64,000 nt of DNA, taken from assembly GCF_003335585.1 (NCBI RefSeq), contig NZ_QBFD01000004.1:44928-108927 (forward strand), written 5' to 3'. This document shows positions 1 to 8,515 of the stretch, piece by piece (position 1 is the stretch's first letter; each line of letters opens with the position of its first letter). Position numbers and translations under genes: made by a program. This stretch comes from Sulfitobacter sp. DFL-14 (GTDB lineage: Bacteria; Pseudomonadota; Alphaproteobacteria; Rhodobacterales; Rhodobacteraceae). Below the pieces are notes generated by a model that worked only from the letters and a program-made list of their open reading frames with translations, ran no database searches and was not told where the DNA came from.

Positions 1-332
1 ATGCGTTCGTGGATGGTCCATTCGCCCTTCCAGCCTTTCGGAAGGATCAGCAGGTCGCCAGGGCCGATCTCGCGGGGGTTCGAACCGTCCTGGTTTTGCA
101 CGGTCGCCCGACCGGCGATGATATGGCAATATTCGCCTGCCGCCGTGCGGTCTGCGGTGAACTGACCCGGCGTGCATTCCCAGACGCCGATGTTGGTCTG
201 GCCGTCCTCTGATGCCCACAGATTGACGGCCGCTTCGGTCTGGCCCGGGGTCAGCGTGGTCGGTTTCGGGGCGAAGTCACCCACCTCGACCGCGGAAAGA
301 TTGGAAAAACTGTTCAAGTCGATCATCGTCAT
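1..332 (-). CDS. Cupin-domain protein (partial, C-terminus outside window)
   Basis: The reading frame runs off the left edge, so only the first 110 residues are visible. It begins MTMIDLNSF and carries a single cupin barrel of the Cupin_3 / ureidoglycine-aminohydrolase-like type. Recognisable segments are a WECTPGQFT-like strand, the GEYCHIIAGRATV strand and the GPGDLLILPKGWKGEW strand. Such small cupins are often enzymes or sensors of unknown substrate in sugar and amino-acid catabolic clusters. The ATG at 332 follows AAGGAACC, a good ribosome binding site. It lies 14 bases after the enolase-superfamily gene on the same strand, so it is probably the last visible member of that operon. The exact function is unknown. 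Confidence 0.75.
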   Translation of the reverse strand, partial: MTMIDLNSFSNLSAVEVGDFAPKPTTLTPGQTEAAVNLWASEDGQTNIGVWECTPGQFTADRTAAGEYCHIIAGRATVQNQDGSNPREIGPGDLLILPKGWKGEWTIHER

Positions 333-346
333 GGTTCCTTTATCAC

Positions 347-1456
347 TCAAAGCTGGTCGGCGCTGGATAGGCTGTAGTGGGCGCGGGCCAGCCAGTCGGG
401 GCAAATTTCGACCCCCCAACCGGGGGCGTCCGTCACGATGGCTTGCCCGTCATCAATGCGGTAGGGGTCTGTGGTGAACAGCCCCTCTTGCCAGGGGTAG
501 TAATCCGCGCCCTCGATGGAGAATTCGAGGTATTTTCCCGCGTTGGGAATGGCGCGCAAAAGGTGCATCGTGAACAGCGTGACCAGCGACAGGTTCGCGC
601 AATGCGGCGTCACCGGCAGCTTCGCGGCCTCCGCCATGCGGGCAACGCGCAGGGTCCGCGCGATCCCGCCGAGATAGAGAATATCGGGCTGCACGATGTC
701 GACGGCGCGCATGTCGATCATGCGCTTCCAGATCGTCAGATCGCAATCCTGTTCGCCCCCGGTCACATCAATGTCCAGCGTGTCGGTGACCTGCTTGGTC
801 TGCTCCAGTTCCCAATAGGGGCAGGGTTCCTCGAAATGGCTGAAGCCGTTCTGTTCCAGCATCCGCCCGATCTCGATGGCACGGTCGGGGGAATAGCAAC
901 TGTTGGCATCGATCAGCAGGGTGGCCGTGTCGCCCATCTCGCGGTGCATGGTCGTGATGATCTCTTCGGTCCGGCCCGGCCATTCATCGCGGTTGCGTCC
1001 CACTTCGGCGCCTGCCCGGACCTTGAACGCGTCAAAACCGTGCCGGTCGCGCAGCCGCTTCATCCGGTCCGCCTCGTCTGCCGGTGCAATGTCACGCTTC
1101 ATCGAACTGGCGTAGGCGCGGATCGGGCCCGGCGTCCCGCCCAGAAGTTCGGCCACGGATTTACCCGCCTGCCGCCCTCGCAGATCCCAGACCGCCGTGT
1201 CGAAACCGGCCATGGCGCGGCGCAGGTAGGATCCCGGAAACTTGTGCTCGCGTTCGGTGACGAGGTCGAGCAGGTCGTCCAGATCGCTGGTGTCCCGGTT
1301 CAGAACCCAACGCGCGACCTGCCGGTGCAGGACCTGGCATGTGATGTCGGAATTGTAAGTCGACACCTGCCCCCAACCGATGCTGCCGTCTTCGGCGGTA
1401 ATGCGTACAAAGCCTACGTATTTGGTGTCGAAAGTCTCGATCCGGGTGATCTTCAT
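347..1456 (-). CDS. Mandelate racemase/muconate lactonizing enzyme family protein (sugar acid dehydratase-like)
   Basis: This 369-residue enolase-superfamily protein has the N-terminal capping domain followed by a TIM barrel. Visible catalytic and metal residues are a KVR motif (Lys145, Arg147), Asp183 in LIDAN, Glu209/210 in HFEEPC, Glu235 in GGEQD, Asp258 and His285 in PHCAN. In this family such residues abstract a proton alpha to a carboxylate, giving racemisation, cycloisomerisation or dehydration. A cytosolic sugar-acid dehydratase or racemase is likely, but the substrate cannot be read from sequence. It begins 6 bases after the GMC oxidoreductase gene, in one operon with an ABC importer. 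The oxidoreductase may therefore make the acid that this enzyme processes (inference). Confidence 0.85.
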   Translation of the reverse strand: MKITRIETFDTKYVGFVRITAEDGSIGWGQVSTYNSDITCQVLHRQVARWVLNRDTSDLDDLLDLVTEREHKFPGSYLRRAMAGFDTAVWDLRGRQAGKSVAELLGGTPGPIRAYASSMKRDIAPADEADRMKRLRDRHGFDAFKVRAGAEVGRNRDEWPGRTEEIITTMHREMGDTATLLIDANSCYSPDRAIEIGRMLEQNGFSHFEEPCPYWELEQTKQVTDTLDIDVTGGEQDCDLTIWKRMIDMRAVDIVQPDILYLGGIARTLRVARMAEAAKLPVTPHCANLSLVTLFTMHLLRAIPNAGKYLEFSIEGADYYPWQEGLFTTDPYRIDDGQAIVTDAPGWGVEICPDWLARAHYSLSSADQL

Positions 1457-1462
1457 CCTGCT

Positions 1463-3064
1463 TTATCCTTGCGTCATCAAGTCATATGCACGCTCGCCCA
1501 CCATGACGGCGGCGGCGTTTGTGTTGCCCGTCGGGATGGTCGGAAAGATCGCGGCATCCGCCACGCGCAATCCGGCGATCCCGTGAACCCGCAGGTGCGG
1601 GTCCACGACAGAGGTTGCGGCGTCGGTGCCCATCCGGCAGGTGCCGCACTGGTGAAATACGGTGCCAGCCCGGTCGCGCACGAATTCAAGAATATCCGCA
1701 TCGCTCTGGTAGCCCGGTCCGGGTTCAAGCTCGCTCTCTATCAGGGCTTCTAGCGCGGGCATGGACGCAATGCGCCGGATCTCGCGCACTCCGCGCACCA
1801 TCAAGTCGCAGTCATGTGCACTGGTCAGGTAGCCGCCGCGCAATGCGGGCGGCGCAAAGGGGTCGTTACTGGTCAGACCGACACTGCCCCGGCTGGTGGG
1901 CTTGCAGGGGTTGAAGCCCATGCGCATCGCGGGAAAGGCATCCGGACTCATCAACGGGCGTTTGCCCTTGGGCGCGGTCGAATAGCTGAGTGGCGAAAAA
2001 TAAAGCTGGGTGTCGGGCACGCCTGCACCCTTGGCTAGCCGCGTGAACCCGCCGCCCTGATTGAGGCTCATCGCCAAAGGACCCTTCTGCATCGTGACAT
2101 ATTGGATCCCGGCCCAGGCTTTGCCCCACCAGGGGCGCAGGGTCTGGTTCAGGCTGGGCCTGCGGGTTCTGTACAGCAGATCATAGCCCAGGTGGTCCAT
2201 CAGGTTCGCCCCCACATGCGGGGCGTCCAACACGACATCAATCCCATGCTCGCGCAGATGCGCCGCAGGTCCGATCCCCGACAACATCAGAAGCTGTGGT
2301 GAATTCAGCGCCCCGCCGCACAGGATTACCTCGTTGGCAAAGGCTTTTTCGCGGCAGCCCTTCTTCACGTATTCCACCCCGGTCGCGCGCTGCCCCTCAA
2401 GCAGGATGCGCGTCGTCATGGCGGCGGTTTCGATCCGGAAGTTTGGCAGGTGCCTGGCGCCGCGCAGGTAGGCCTGCGCCGTCGATGCACGGCGTCCACC
2501 TGCGGTCGAGATCTGGTAGAACCCCGCACCGTTCATGTCGGCACCGTTGTAATCCGCGTTGGTGGGGATGCCCGCCTCTGCAGCAGCGGCGATACAGGCA
2601 TGGGTCAGCGGATGCATCTGCGCGCTCATGTCCGTGACAGACAAGGGCCCGTCACCACCGCGCTCGGGGCTTTGCGCGCCCGACCAGCGTTCGATCCGCC
2701 GGAAAATCGGGGCCACGTCCTTCCAGCTCCAGCCGGGGGCAAGCGCGCCCCATTCGTCGAAATCCGCGGGATGGCCGCGGACCCAGACCATCGCGTTGAT
2801 CGCGGAAGATCCGCCAAGAACCTTGCCACGCGGCCAATAGACCTGGCGGCCTTTCAGCCCCGGTTCGGGTTCGGTCGTATATTTCCAGTTGAACCGCGCG
2901 TCGTGGAACACCTTGCCATATCCCAGCGGAATATTGACCCAAGGGTGTTTCCCTGCGCCGCCCGCCTCCAGCAGAAGCACGCGCCGCCCTGCCTCTGCCA
3001 GCCGCGTTGCGAGCGGGGCGCCGGCAGAGCCGGCACCGACGACGATGTAATCATATCGTTCCAT
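1463..3064 (-). CDS. GMC family FAD-dependent oxidoreductase (choline/alcohol dehydrogenase-like)
   Basis: The N-terminus MERYDYIVVGAGSAG carries the GxGxxG dinucleotide-binding fold and is followed by LLEAGG. The GMC signature region is GGSSAINAMVWVRGHPADFDEW. The C-terminal substrate half contains HQCGTCRMG with the catalytic His, and PTGNTNAAA. Length is 533 residues, typical of GMC alcohol or choline dehydrogenases. I chose the ATG at 3064 over an upstream in-frame start at 3100, because 3064 sits 4 bases after the permease stop and the extra residues match nothing in the family. Members oxidise primary alcohols to aldehydes using FAD. Operon context suggests oxidation of the imported compound, but betaine synthesis is not supported because no betB lies nearby. 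Confidence 0.88.
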   Translation of the reverse strand: MERYDYIVVGAGSAGAPLATRLAEAGRRVLLLEAGGAGKHPWVNIPLGYGKVFHDARFNWKYTTEPEPGLKGRQVYWPRGKVLGGSSAINAMVWVRGHPADFDEWGALAPGWSWKDVAPIFRRIERWSGAQSPERGGDGPLSVTDMSAQMHPLTHACIAAAAEAGIPTNADYNGADMNGAGFYQISTAGGRRASTAQAYLRGARHLPNFRIETAAMTTRILLEGQRATGVEYVKKGCREKAFANEVILCGGALNSPQLLMLSGIGPAAHLREHGIDVVLDAPHVGANLMDHLGYDLLYRTRRPSLNQTLRPWWGKAWAGIQYVTMQKGPLAMSLNQGGGFTRLAKGAGVPDTQLYFSPLSYSTAPKGKRPLMSPDAFPAMRMGFNPCKPTSRGSVGLTSNDPFAPPALRGGYLTSAHDCDLMVRGVREIRRIASMPALEALIESELEPGPGYQSDADILEFVRDRAGTVFHQCGTCRMGTDAATSVVDPHLRVHGIAGLRVADAAIFPTIPTGNTNAAAVMVGERAYDLMTQG

Positions 3065-3068
3065 GATA

Positions 3069-3887
3069 TCAGGTTTTGCCCCGCCCGAATATCGCCACAA
3101 GGACCATCATCAGGGTCGTGATCAGGATCATGATCGTCGAAATCGCGGCAATCGTCGGGTCGATCTGGTCGCGCAGGGCATTGAACATGTTGCGTGTCAG
3201 GGTCGGATTGTCCCCACCCGAGATGAACATGGCGATCACCACCTCATCGAAGGATGCGAGGAACGACAACAGCATCGACGTAACCACTGCAAAGCGGATT
3301 TGCGGCAGTGTGATCGTCAGGAAAGCGCGCCATCGCGGCGCTCCAAGGGACCGGGCCGCCTGTTCAAGATTCATATCAAACCCTTGCAAGGCAGATCCCG
3401 TCACGATGACCACCATCGGAATCGCCAGCAGTGAATGCGCCAGCACCAGCCCGGTGATCGTATAAAGGATCTGAAGCTTCACGTAGGCATAAAAGGCACC
3501 CACCGCGATCAGCACCACCGGCACCATCATCGGCGTGATCAGCAAGACAAAGGCGGCGCGGATATAGGGCAGCCTAGAGGCGTGAAGCGCATAGGCGGCC
3601 AGCACCCCGATCGGTGTCGCGACCAACATGGTCAGCACGGCAGTCTTGAGCGATGTCGCCGTCGCCTGCATCCATTCGGCTGATCCGAAATAGTTCCTGT
3701 ACCACCGCAATGACCAGTCCTCGGGGGGGAATTCGAGATATTGCGAGTCCGAAAAGGACATCGGGATCACGATCAGCGTCGGCAGAACCAGCAGCATCAT
3801 GATCACCGCGGCAAAGAGATAGAGCCACAGGCGCTGGCCATGCGTCACTTGTGTTTCGGAAGCCGGGGATTTGAGCCAGTTCAGCAT
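3069..3887 (-). CDS. ABC transporter permease (PotC/PotI-like)
   Basis: This inner-membrane permease has 272 residues and about six transmembrane segments. The EAA loop reads EQAARSLGAPRWRAFLTITLPQI. The start is the ATG at 3887 (MLNWLKSP), which overlaps the upstream permease stop by one base (TGATG), indicating translational coupling. A longer in-frame extension to 4511 reads across the upstream permease gene in another frame and is not real. It pairs with the adjacent permease, ATPase and solute-binding protein as a polyamine/opine/iron-type importer. In this family PotC partners PotB to form the channel. The transported substrate is unknown. Confidence 0.9.
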   Translation of the reverse strand: MLNWLKSPASETQVTHGQRLWLYLFAAVIMMLLVLPTLIVIPMSFSDSQYLEFPPEDWSLRWYRNYFGSAEWMQATATSLKTAVLTMLVATPIGVLAAYALHASRLPYIRAAFVLLITPMMVPVVLIAVGAFYAYVKLQILYTITGLVLAHSLLAIPMVVIVTGSALQGFDMNLEQAARSLGAPRWRAFLTITLPQIRFAVVTSMLLSFLASFDEVVIAMFISGGDNPTLTRNMFNALRDQIDPTIAAISTIMILITTLMMVLVAIFGRGKT

Positions 3888-4771
3888 CAGTGACCTCCCC
3901 CCGCCATCTGCTCCAGCCGGGTGAACCGCGACGCGATCCACAGGATTATGACGGTCAGCGCCAACAGCACCACGCCGAGCGAGCTGGCCGCACCCCAATT
4001 TACGAAAAGCTCGATGTTGGAGACGATTTTCATCGACACCATGATAACGCGCCCACCGCCCAGAACCGCCGGGGTGACGAAAAAGCCCAGGCACAGCACG
4101 AAGACCATCAGCGATCCCGCGAACAGGCCCGGCGTGGACAGCGGGAAAAAGACCGTCCAGAAGGCGCGGCGCGGGCTGGCGCCAAGGTTCGACGCAGCCT
4201 TGAGGTAATCCTTGTCGATCGCGCGCATCGCGCCATAGACGGGCAGGATCAGAAAAGGCAGCATGATGTGTACCATGCCAATCAGCGTCCCGGTCATGTT
4301 GTGTACGAATTTCAGCGGTTCGTCCCAAAGTCCGAGGCTGATGGCCCATTGGTTCACCAAACCCTGTTTCTGCAACAGGACCAGCCATGCGTAGGTGCGT
4401 ACCAAAAGCGAGGTCCAGAAGGGCAGCAGCACCGTCACCAGACACAGGTTGGCCCAGCGTGTTGGCAGCTGTGATATAAAATAGGCCAGCGGATAACCGA
4501 TAACGATGCACAGCACCGTGGTCAGGATACTGACCTGAAAGGTGGTCACAAATATCCGCAGATAGGATTTGCGCGACACCATCCGCTCGTAATTCTCAAG
4601 CGAAAAGTTCCCGTCAGCCCCGACAAAAGACACGTAGAACAGCCAGCCCACCGGGATCACCAGGATGACCAGCACCAGAAGAATTGCGGGCGATGCGAGG
4701 CCGAACAGCTTCCACCGTTCCAGCCGTTCATCCCGGCGCAGGCCTGCGGCATGAAGATCGGTCACCGACAT
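3887..4771 (-). CDS. ABC transporter permease (PotB/PotH-like)
   Basis: A 294-residue inner-membrane protein with a hydrophobic N-terminal helix (LASPAILLVLVILVIPVGW) and about six transmembrane spans. The EAA motif is DYLKAASNLGASPRRAFWTVFFPLS. It resembles the first permease of spermidine/putrescine-type importers. The ATG at 4771 directly abuts the stop of the ATPase gene, and its own stop overlaps the next permease start, so the genes are co-translated. With its partner it should form the membrane channel. Substrate specificity lies in the binding protein at 5925-6965 and cannot be fixed here. Confidence 0.9.
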   Translation of the reverse strand: MSVTDLHAAGLRRDERLERWKLFGLASPAILLVLVILVIPVGWLFYVSFVGADGNFSLENYERMVSRKSYLRIFVTTFQVSILTTVLCIVIGYPLAYFISQLPTRWANLCLVTVLLPFWTSLLVRTYAWLVLLQKQGLVNQWAISLGLWDEPLKFVHNMTGTLIGMVHIMLPFLILPVYGAMRAIDKDYLKAASNLGASPRRAFWTVFFPLSTPGLFAGSLMVFVLCLGFFVTPAVLGGGRVIMVSMKIVSNIELFVNWGAASSLGVVLLALTVIILWIASRFTRLEQMAGGGH

Positions 4772-5857
4772 CTACCTCTGCCCATCTGCGATGACGACCG
4801 TATCGGCCTTGTGCAACCCCAGTTTCACCGCATCTCCCACCTGTGGCAGCTTGCCAAAGGTCCCTTCGCGGATCGCCCCGCGCACGGCGATTTCGCTGCC
4901 GTCCGGCAGGCGTGCATACAGCAGATAGCTTTCGCCCTGATAGACCAGCTCGGTCACCTTGGCGTCGAAGATATTGGTATCGTCGGGCAAATCACCCGTC
5001 AGCAGCCGGACCCGTTCGGGCCGCACCATCAGCAGCAGGTCGTTCCCGTCAGGCATCGCGCCGTCCATCAGCAGCTTAGCACCGGCAAAGCTGACACCCG
5101 CACCCCCGCGTGCCACGGGCAGGAAAGACGAATCCCCGATGAAATCGGCGACGAACTTGTTGGCGGGCCGGTCGTACAATTGCTGGGGTTCGGCAAGCTG
5201 CATGATGCGGCCGTGGTTCACCACCGCGATCCTGTCCGACATCGTCAGCGCCTCGCGCTGGTCGTGCGTGACGTAGACGGTCGTCATACCCAACTGTTCA
5301 TGCAAATGCCGCAACTCGATCTGCATCCGGTCGCGCAGCTTCTTGTCCAGCGCGCTGAGCGGTTCGTCCATCAGCAGGATGCGGGGTTCGAACACAATGG
5401 ACCGCGCCAGGGCCACCCGCTGTTTCTGGCCCCCCGACAGTTGGTCGATCCCGCGATCACCGTAACCGCCAAGCTGCACAAGTTCCAACGCCCTGTCGAT
5501 CCGGTCTCGGGCCTCAGCCTTGGGCACATTGCGCAGTTTCAACGGATAGCCGACATTGCCCGCCACGGTCATGTGCGGAAACAGCGCGTAATTCTGAAAC
5601 ACCATGCCGACGCCGCGCAGGTGGGGCGGCGTGCGGATCATCTCGTCATCGCCAAACTTGAGACTGCCGCGATCCGGGCGCGTGAAACCCGCGAGGACCA
5701 TGAGCAACGTCGTCTTGCCCGACCCGGACGGGCCCAGAAGGGTGAGAAACTCGCCGCTCTTCACATTAAGCGACACGCCATCCAAGGCATGGACCGAGCC
5801 ATAGGTCTTGGTGACATCGCGGACGGTGATGGGCAACGCTCCGGTTTTCGCTGTCAA
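4772..5857 (-). CDS. ABC transporter ATP-binding protein (PotA-like)
   Basis: The protein has 361 residues. The N-terminal ATPase domain has Walker A GPSGSGKTT near residue 43, the Q-loop in FQNYALF, signature LSGGQKQR near 139, Walker B ILLMDEP and the H-loop THDQ. It is followed by a C-terminal TOBE/OB regulatory domain (PERVRLL, GESYLLYARLPDG), typical of PotA/FbpC. It powers uptake through the two adjacent permeases. The start is a TTG at 5857, since no ATG or GTG lies near the conserved N-terminus. A strong GAGGGAG ribosome binding site sits about 7 bases upstream. The rare start codon may lower ATPase expression relative to the binding protein (inference). Confidence 0.92.
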   Translation of the reverse strand: MTAKTGALPITVRDVTKTYGSVHALDGVSLNVKSGEFLTLLGPSGSGKTTLLMVLAGFTRPDRGSLKFGDDEMIRTPPHLRGVGMVFQNYALFPHMTVAGNVGYPLKLRNVPKAEARDRIDRALELVQLGGYGDRGIDQLSGGQKQRVALARSIVFEPRILLMDEPLSALDKKLRDRMQIELRHLHEQLGMTTVYVTHDQREALTMSDRIAVVNHGRIMQLAEPQQLYDRPANKFVADFIGDSSFLPVARGGAGVSFAGAKLLMDGAMPDGNDLLLMVRPERVRLLTGDLPDDTNIFDAKVTELVYQGESYLLYARLPDGSEIAVRGAIREGTFGKLPQVGDAVKLGLHKADTVVIADGQR

Positions 5858-5924
5858 TTCTTCACTCCCTCAACTGCAGATGGCAGGAGGCCGGCAATGA
5901 CCGGCCCCCGATGGCGGCATGTAC

Positions 5925-6965
5925 TTATTCGGTCAGCATTTCCTGGTACATTTCCGCCGCGATGGTTTCCCACTTGGTGTACCATTCCAACGAGATCGGA
6001 AGCTGCATCGCCATGTTCGCGGGCGAAGAAGGCAGGACCGCCGCCACTTGTTCGGTGATTTCGCCGGTCTCGTAAGCCGCGCCGTTGGTCGGCCCGTAGG
6101 TGATGAACTTGGGCAGATCGTCCTGGTATTCGGCCTTGGAAATCTCGGCGATGAATTCCATCGCCAATTCCTTGTTTGGCGCCCCCTTCGGGATCGCGAA
6201 GCAATCGTAGTCGAGCAGTCCCTGGTCAAAGTTATAGGACACTTCGGCACCATCTGCAGCGGCATTGTCAAAACGGCCGTTCCAGCCGGTGGTCATGTCG
6301 ACTTCGCCGTCCTTCATCAGCTGCGCATGCTGCGCGCCCGAGGTCCAGAAAACCGCAATGTTCGGCTTCAACTCGCGGATCTTGTCCAGCGCGCGTTCAA
6401 TGCCTTCTTCGCTGTCCAACTCGGTATAAACGTCCTCGGGGGCGACACCCAGCGCCATCATCGCAGGCTCAAGCGCGCCTGCAACCGTGCCACGATAACC
6501 GCGCGAACCGGGGAATTTCTCCGTGTCAAAGAAATCGGCCCAACCACGGGGTCCGTTGTCGCCATAGGTCTTGGTGCTGTAGGCGGGCACAACCGAAAAG
6601 ACATCTCCGCCAACGCAATATTCACTGTAAAAGGCATCGGGAAAGCGGCTGACGTCGATCATGTCATAGTCGAGCGGTTCCAGCAGACCTTCCGCGCCGG
6701 CGCGCGCCGCCGATCCCGATCCGCTGGCCACAACATCAAGCGTGACCTGCCCCGATGTGACCTGCAAACGGACATCCGACATCCCGCCGTAGGATTCCTG
6801 TTTCACTGTAACGCCGGTCGCGGCTTCGTATGGCTCAAACAGCGCTTTGCTCTGTGCATCCTGATAGGACCCGCCCCAGCTTGCGACGGTCAGCGACTTT
6901 TCTTGTGCCAGCGCCGTCGTGGCCAATAGGCTTGCGGCAATTGTAAGTGCAATCTTGTGGTTCAT
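5925..6965 (-). CDS. ABC transporter extracellular solute-binding protein (PotD-like)
   Basis: A 346-residue periplasmic protein. The signal peptide MNHKIALTIAASLLATTALA is followed by Q and the mature EKSLTVASWGGSYQDAQ, typical of the SBP_bac_6/8 (spermidine/putrescine/iron) family. Later segments such as DVVASGSGSAARAG and WNGRFDNAAADG fit the two-lobed fold. The ATG at 6965 follows AGAGGAG. It is the first gene of the transporter set and lies 67 bases before the ATPase. The flavoprotein just upstream, an amine-oxidase type, makes an amine or amino-acid substrate plausible, but this is inference. Confidence 0.9.
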   Translation of the reverse strand: MNHKIALTIAASLLATTALAQEKSLTVASWGGSYQDAQSKALFEPYEAATGVTVKQESYGGMSDVRLQVTSGQVTLDVVASGSGSAARAGAEGLLEPLDYDMIDVSRFPDAFYSEYCVGGDVFSVVPAYSTKTYGDNGPRGWADFFDTEKFPGSRGYRGTVAGALEPAMMALGVAPEDVYTELDSEEGIERALDKIRELKPNIAVFWTSGAQHAQLMKDGEVDMTTGWNGRFDNAAADGAEVSYNFDQGLLDYDCFAIPKGAPNKELAMEFIAEISKAEYQDDLPKFITYGPTNGAAYETGEITEQVAAVLPSSPANMAMQLPISLEWYTKWETIAAEMYQEMLTE

Positions 6966-7015
6966 ATCGTACTCCTCTGTTGGTTGCTGGCCCCGGTTTT
7001 CCGGTGACCTGTTGA

Positions 7016-8392
7016 TTATACCTGTGCCGGTTCCGCCCGATCCCGCGCGCCCTGCCCTGCCCTTTTGCGTTGCTGGCCATCCCGCCAGCGATACCAGGCG
7101 ACGGCCGCAGGCAGGAACCAGGGCCGTCCCGTGTAAAAGGGCCGCGTCGGAAAGGGCAGATCGTCAAAGGCAGTGCGCCCCTCGGCCAGTCCCAGCACCT
7201 TCTGGCCCATGCGCATACCAAGGTAGGATGACATCGCTACGCCCGACCCGCAGTATCCCATCGCGTAATGCACGCCGTCATGGGTGCCGGTATGGGCCAA
7301 CGCGTCAAAGGTATAGGCGACGGTACCGCTCCAGCTGTGGCTGATCCGGGTTGCGCGCAGTTCGGGAAAGATCTGGCACATCGCCTTGTGCAACCGCGGG
7401 CCGCTGACCGCAGGATCGGTTTCCCCGGCGGACACACGCCCGCCGAACAGCACGCGCCTGCGGTCGGGCGAGGTGCGATAGTAATAGATGACCTTGCAGG
7501 TGTCGGTCACAACCCGACCTGTAGGGAACAGACGGTCGATCAGGGCTGGGTCCAGCGGTTCGGTCGCAATAATATAGCTGCCAATCGGGATGACCCGGCG
7601 TTGATGCCAGGGGGTCGCACCAACAGTATAGCCGTTGGTCGCGACGATCACCTCACGCGCCCGCACCAGGCCTCTCGATGTGCGCACCTCGTGCCCCTGC
7701 GGACCGGACGCAATATCCAGCACCCGGGTCTGCGCCAGAACCTGCGCGCCGGCATTCAGCGCGGTTTGCAGCAATCCCCGCATATATTGCGCCGGGTCAA
7801 GCGCGCCATGTGCCGCAAAGACGGCGGCCCCATGGTAGGCATCCGTCCCCAGTTCGGCCCGCTGTTCCGCGCGGGAAATCATTTCGACGTCGGTGTTCTC
7901 GGTGCGCCGCAGCAGGTCAGCCTCGCGGGCCAGCACCTCATAGGCTTCCGGTGTATGCGCCGCGTGAACCCGCCCCGACCGCTGGAAATCACAGTTTATG
8001 TTTTCGGCAGTGATACGATCCTCGATCCACTGAAGCGCCGCATCTCCCTCCGCGCGAATGGCCTTTGCCCTCTTCGCGCCATGGCGCGATGTCAGCTTGG
8101 CCAGAGACGGCTTGATGCCCGTCCCAACCTGTCCCCCATTCCGCGAACTGCAACCCCAGCCAGGAGTCTCGGCCTCTACCACCAACGTGCTGCGCCCGCC
8201 GCGCGCGGTTTCTATCGCCGCGTTCAGACCGGTGTAACCGGAACCGACAATCAGGACATCCACCGTTGGCGGCAGGTCGACCTGCGGCACATCGGGCGGT
8301 GACAACCCGTCCAGCCAATAGGACGTGTCCGACCAATCCTGCGCCCACAGACTTGGCTCGCGGTCTGCAGCATTTCGTCCACCCCTGTTCAT
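7016..8392 (-). CDS. FAD-dependent oxidoreductase (gamma-glutamylputrescine oxidase-like, DAO family)
   Basis: A 458-residue flavoprotein of the D-amino-acid oxidase superfamily. It has an N-terminal tail, then the FAD motif DVLIVGSGYTGLNAAIE near residue 45, followed by EAETPGWGCSSRNGGQ, characteristic of PuuB/OrdL-like amine oxidases. The C-terminal part has GYCGSGVAMS. These enzymes oxidise amines or N-substituted amino acids to imines or aldehydes in the cytosol. It heads the minus-strand cluster with the PotABCD-like importer 50 bases downstream and is divergent from a LysR regulator that probably controls it. The exact amine is unknown. Confidence 0.85.
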   Translation of the reverse strand: MNRGGRNAADREPSLWAQDWSDTSYWLDGLSPPDVPQVDLPPTVDVLIVGSGYTGLNAAIETARGGRSTLVVEAETPGWGCSSRNGGQVGTGIKPSLAKLTSRHGAKRAKAIRAEGDAALQWIEDRITAENINCDFQRSGRVHAAHTPEAYEVLAREADLLRRTENTDVEMISRAEQRAELGTDAYHGAAVFAAHGALDPAQYMRGLLQTALNAGAQVLAQTRVLDIASGPQGHEVRTSRGLVRAREVIVATNGYTVGATPWHQRRVIPIGSYIIATEPLDPALIDRLFPTGRVVTDTCKVIYYYRTSPDRRRVLFGGRVSAGETDPAVSGPRLHKAMCQIFPELRATRISHSWSGTVAYTFDALAHTGTHDGVHYAMGYCGSGVAMSSYLGMRMGQKVLGLAEGRTAFDDLPFPTRPFYTGRPWFLPAAVAWYRWRDGQQRKRAGQGARDRAEPAQV

Positions 8393-8515
8393 GTGGCTCG
8401 TACTCCCGTTGAACCCAGATTTTCATCGAGAGTAGGAGGCACTCTTGGATTTAGCAATTTAATGTGTGTAATAGTATATTTCGATTTCTTTATACAAAAA
8501 AAGGGCGTTCCAACC
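8393..8515. promoter_or_regulatory. Divergent promoter region, oxidoreductase/LysR
   Basis: This 123-base spacer separates the outward-facing FAD oxidoreductase and LysR genes and is AT-rich compared with its surroundings (around 8451-8500). LysR proteins usually bind such shared regions through T-N11-A boxes. Several AT-rich candidates exist near 8450-8470, but I cannot single one out. Confidence 0.4.

Noticed and set aside
377..1753. Long plus-strand open frame of 458 codons
   Set aside because: It is antisense to the enolase-superfamily and GMC oxidoreductase genes, has no recognisable domain and reflects GC-rich third-position bias.
1463..3064. Calling the GMC protein choline dehydrogenase (betA)
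   Set aside because: General GMC motifs are present, but no betaine aldehyde dehydrogenase or betI lies nearby, and the operon context is different.
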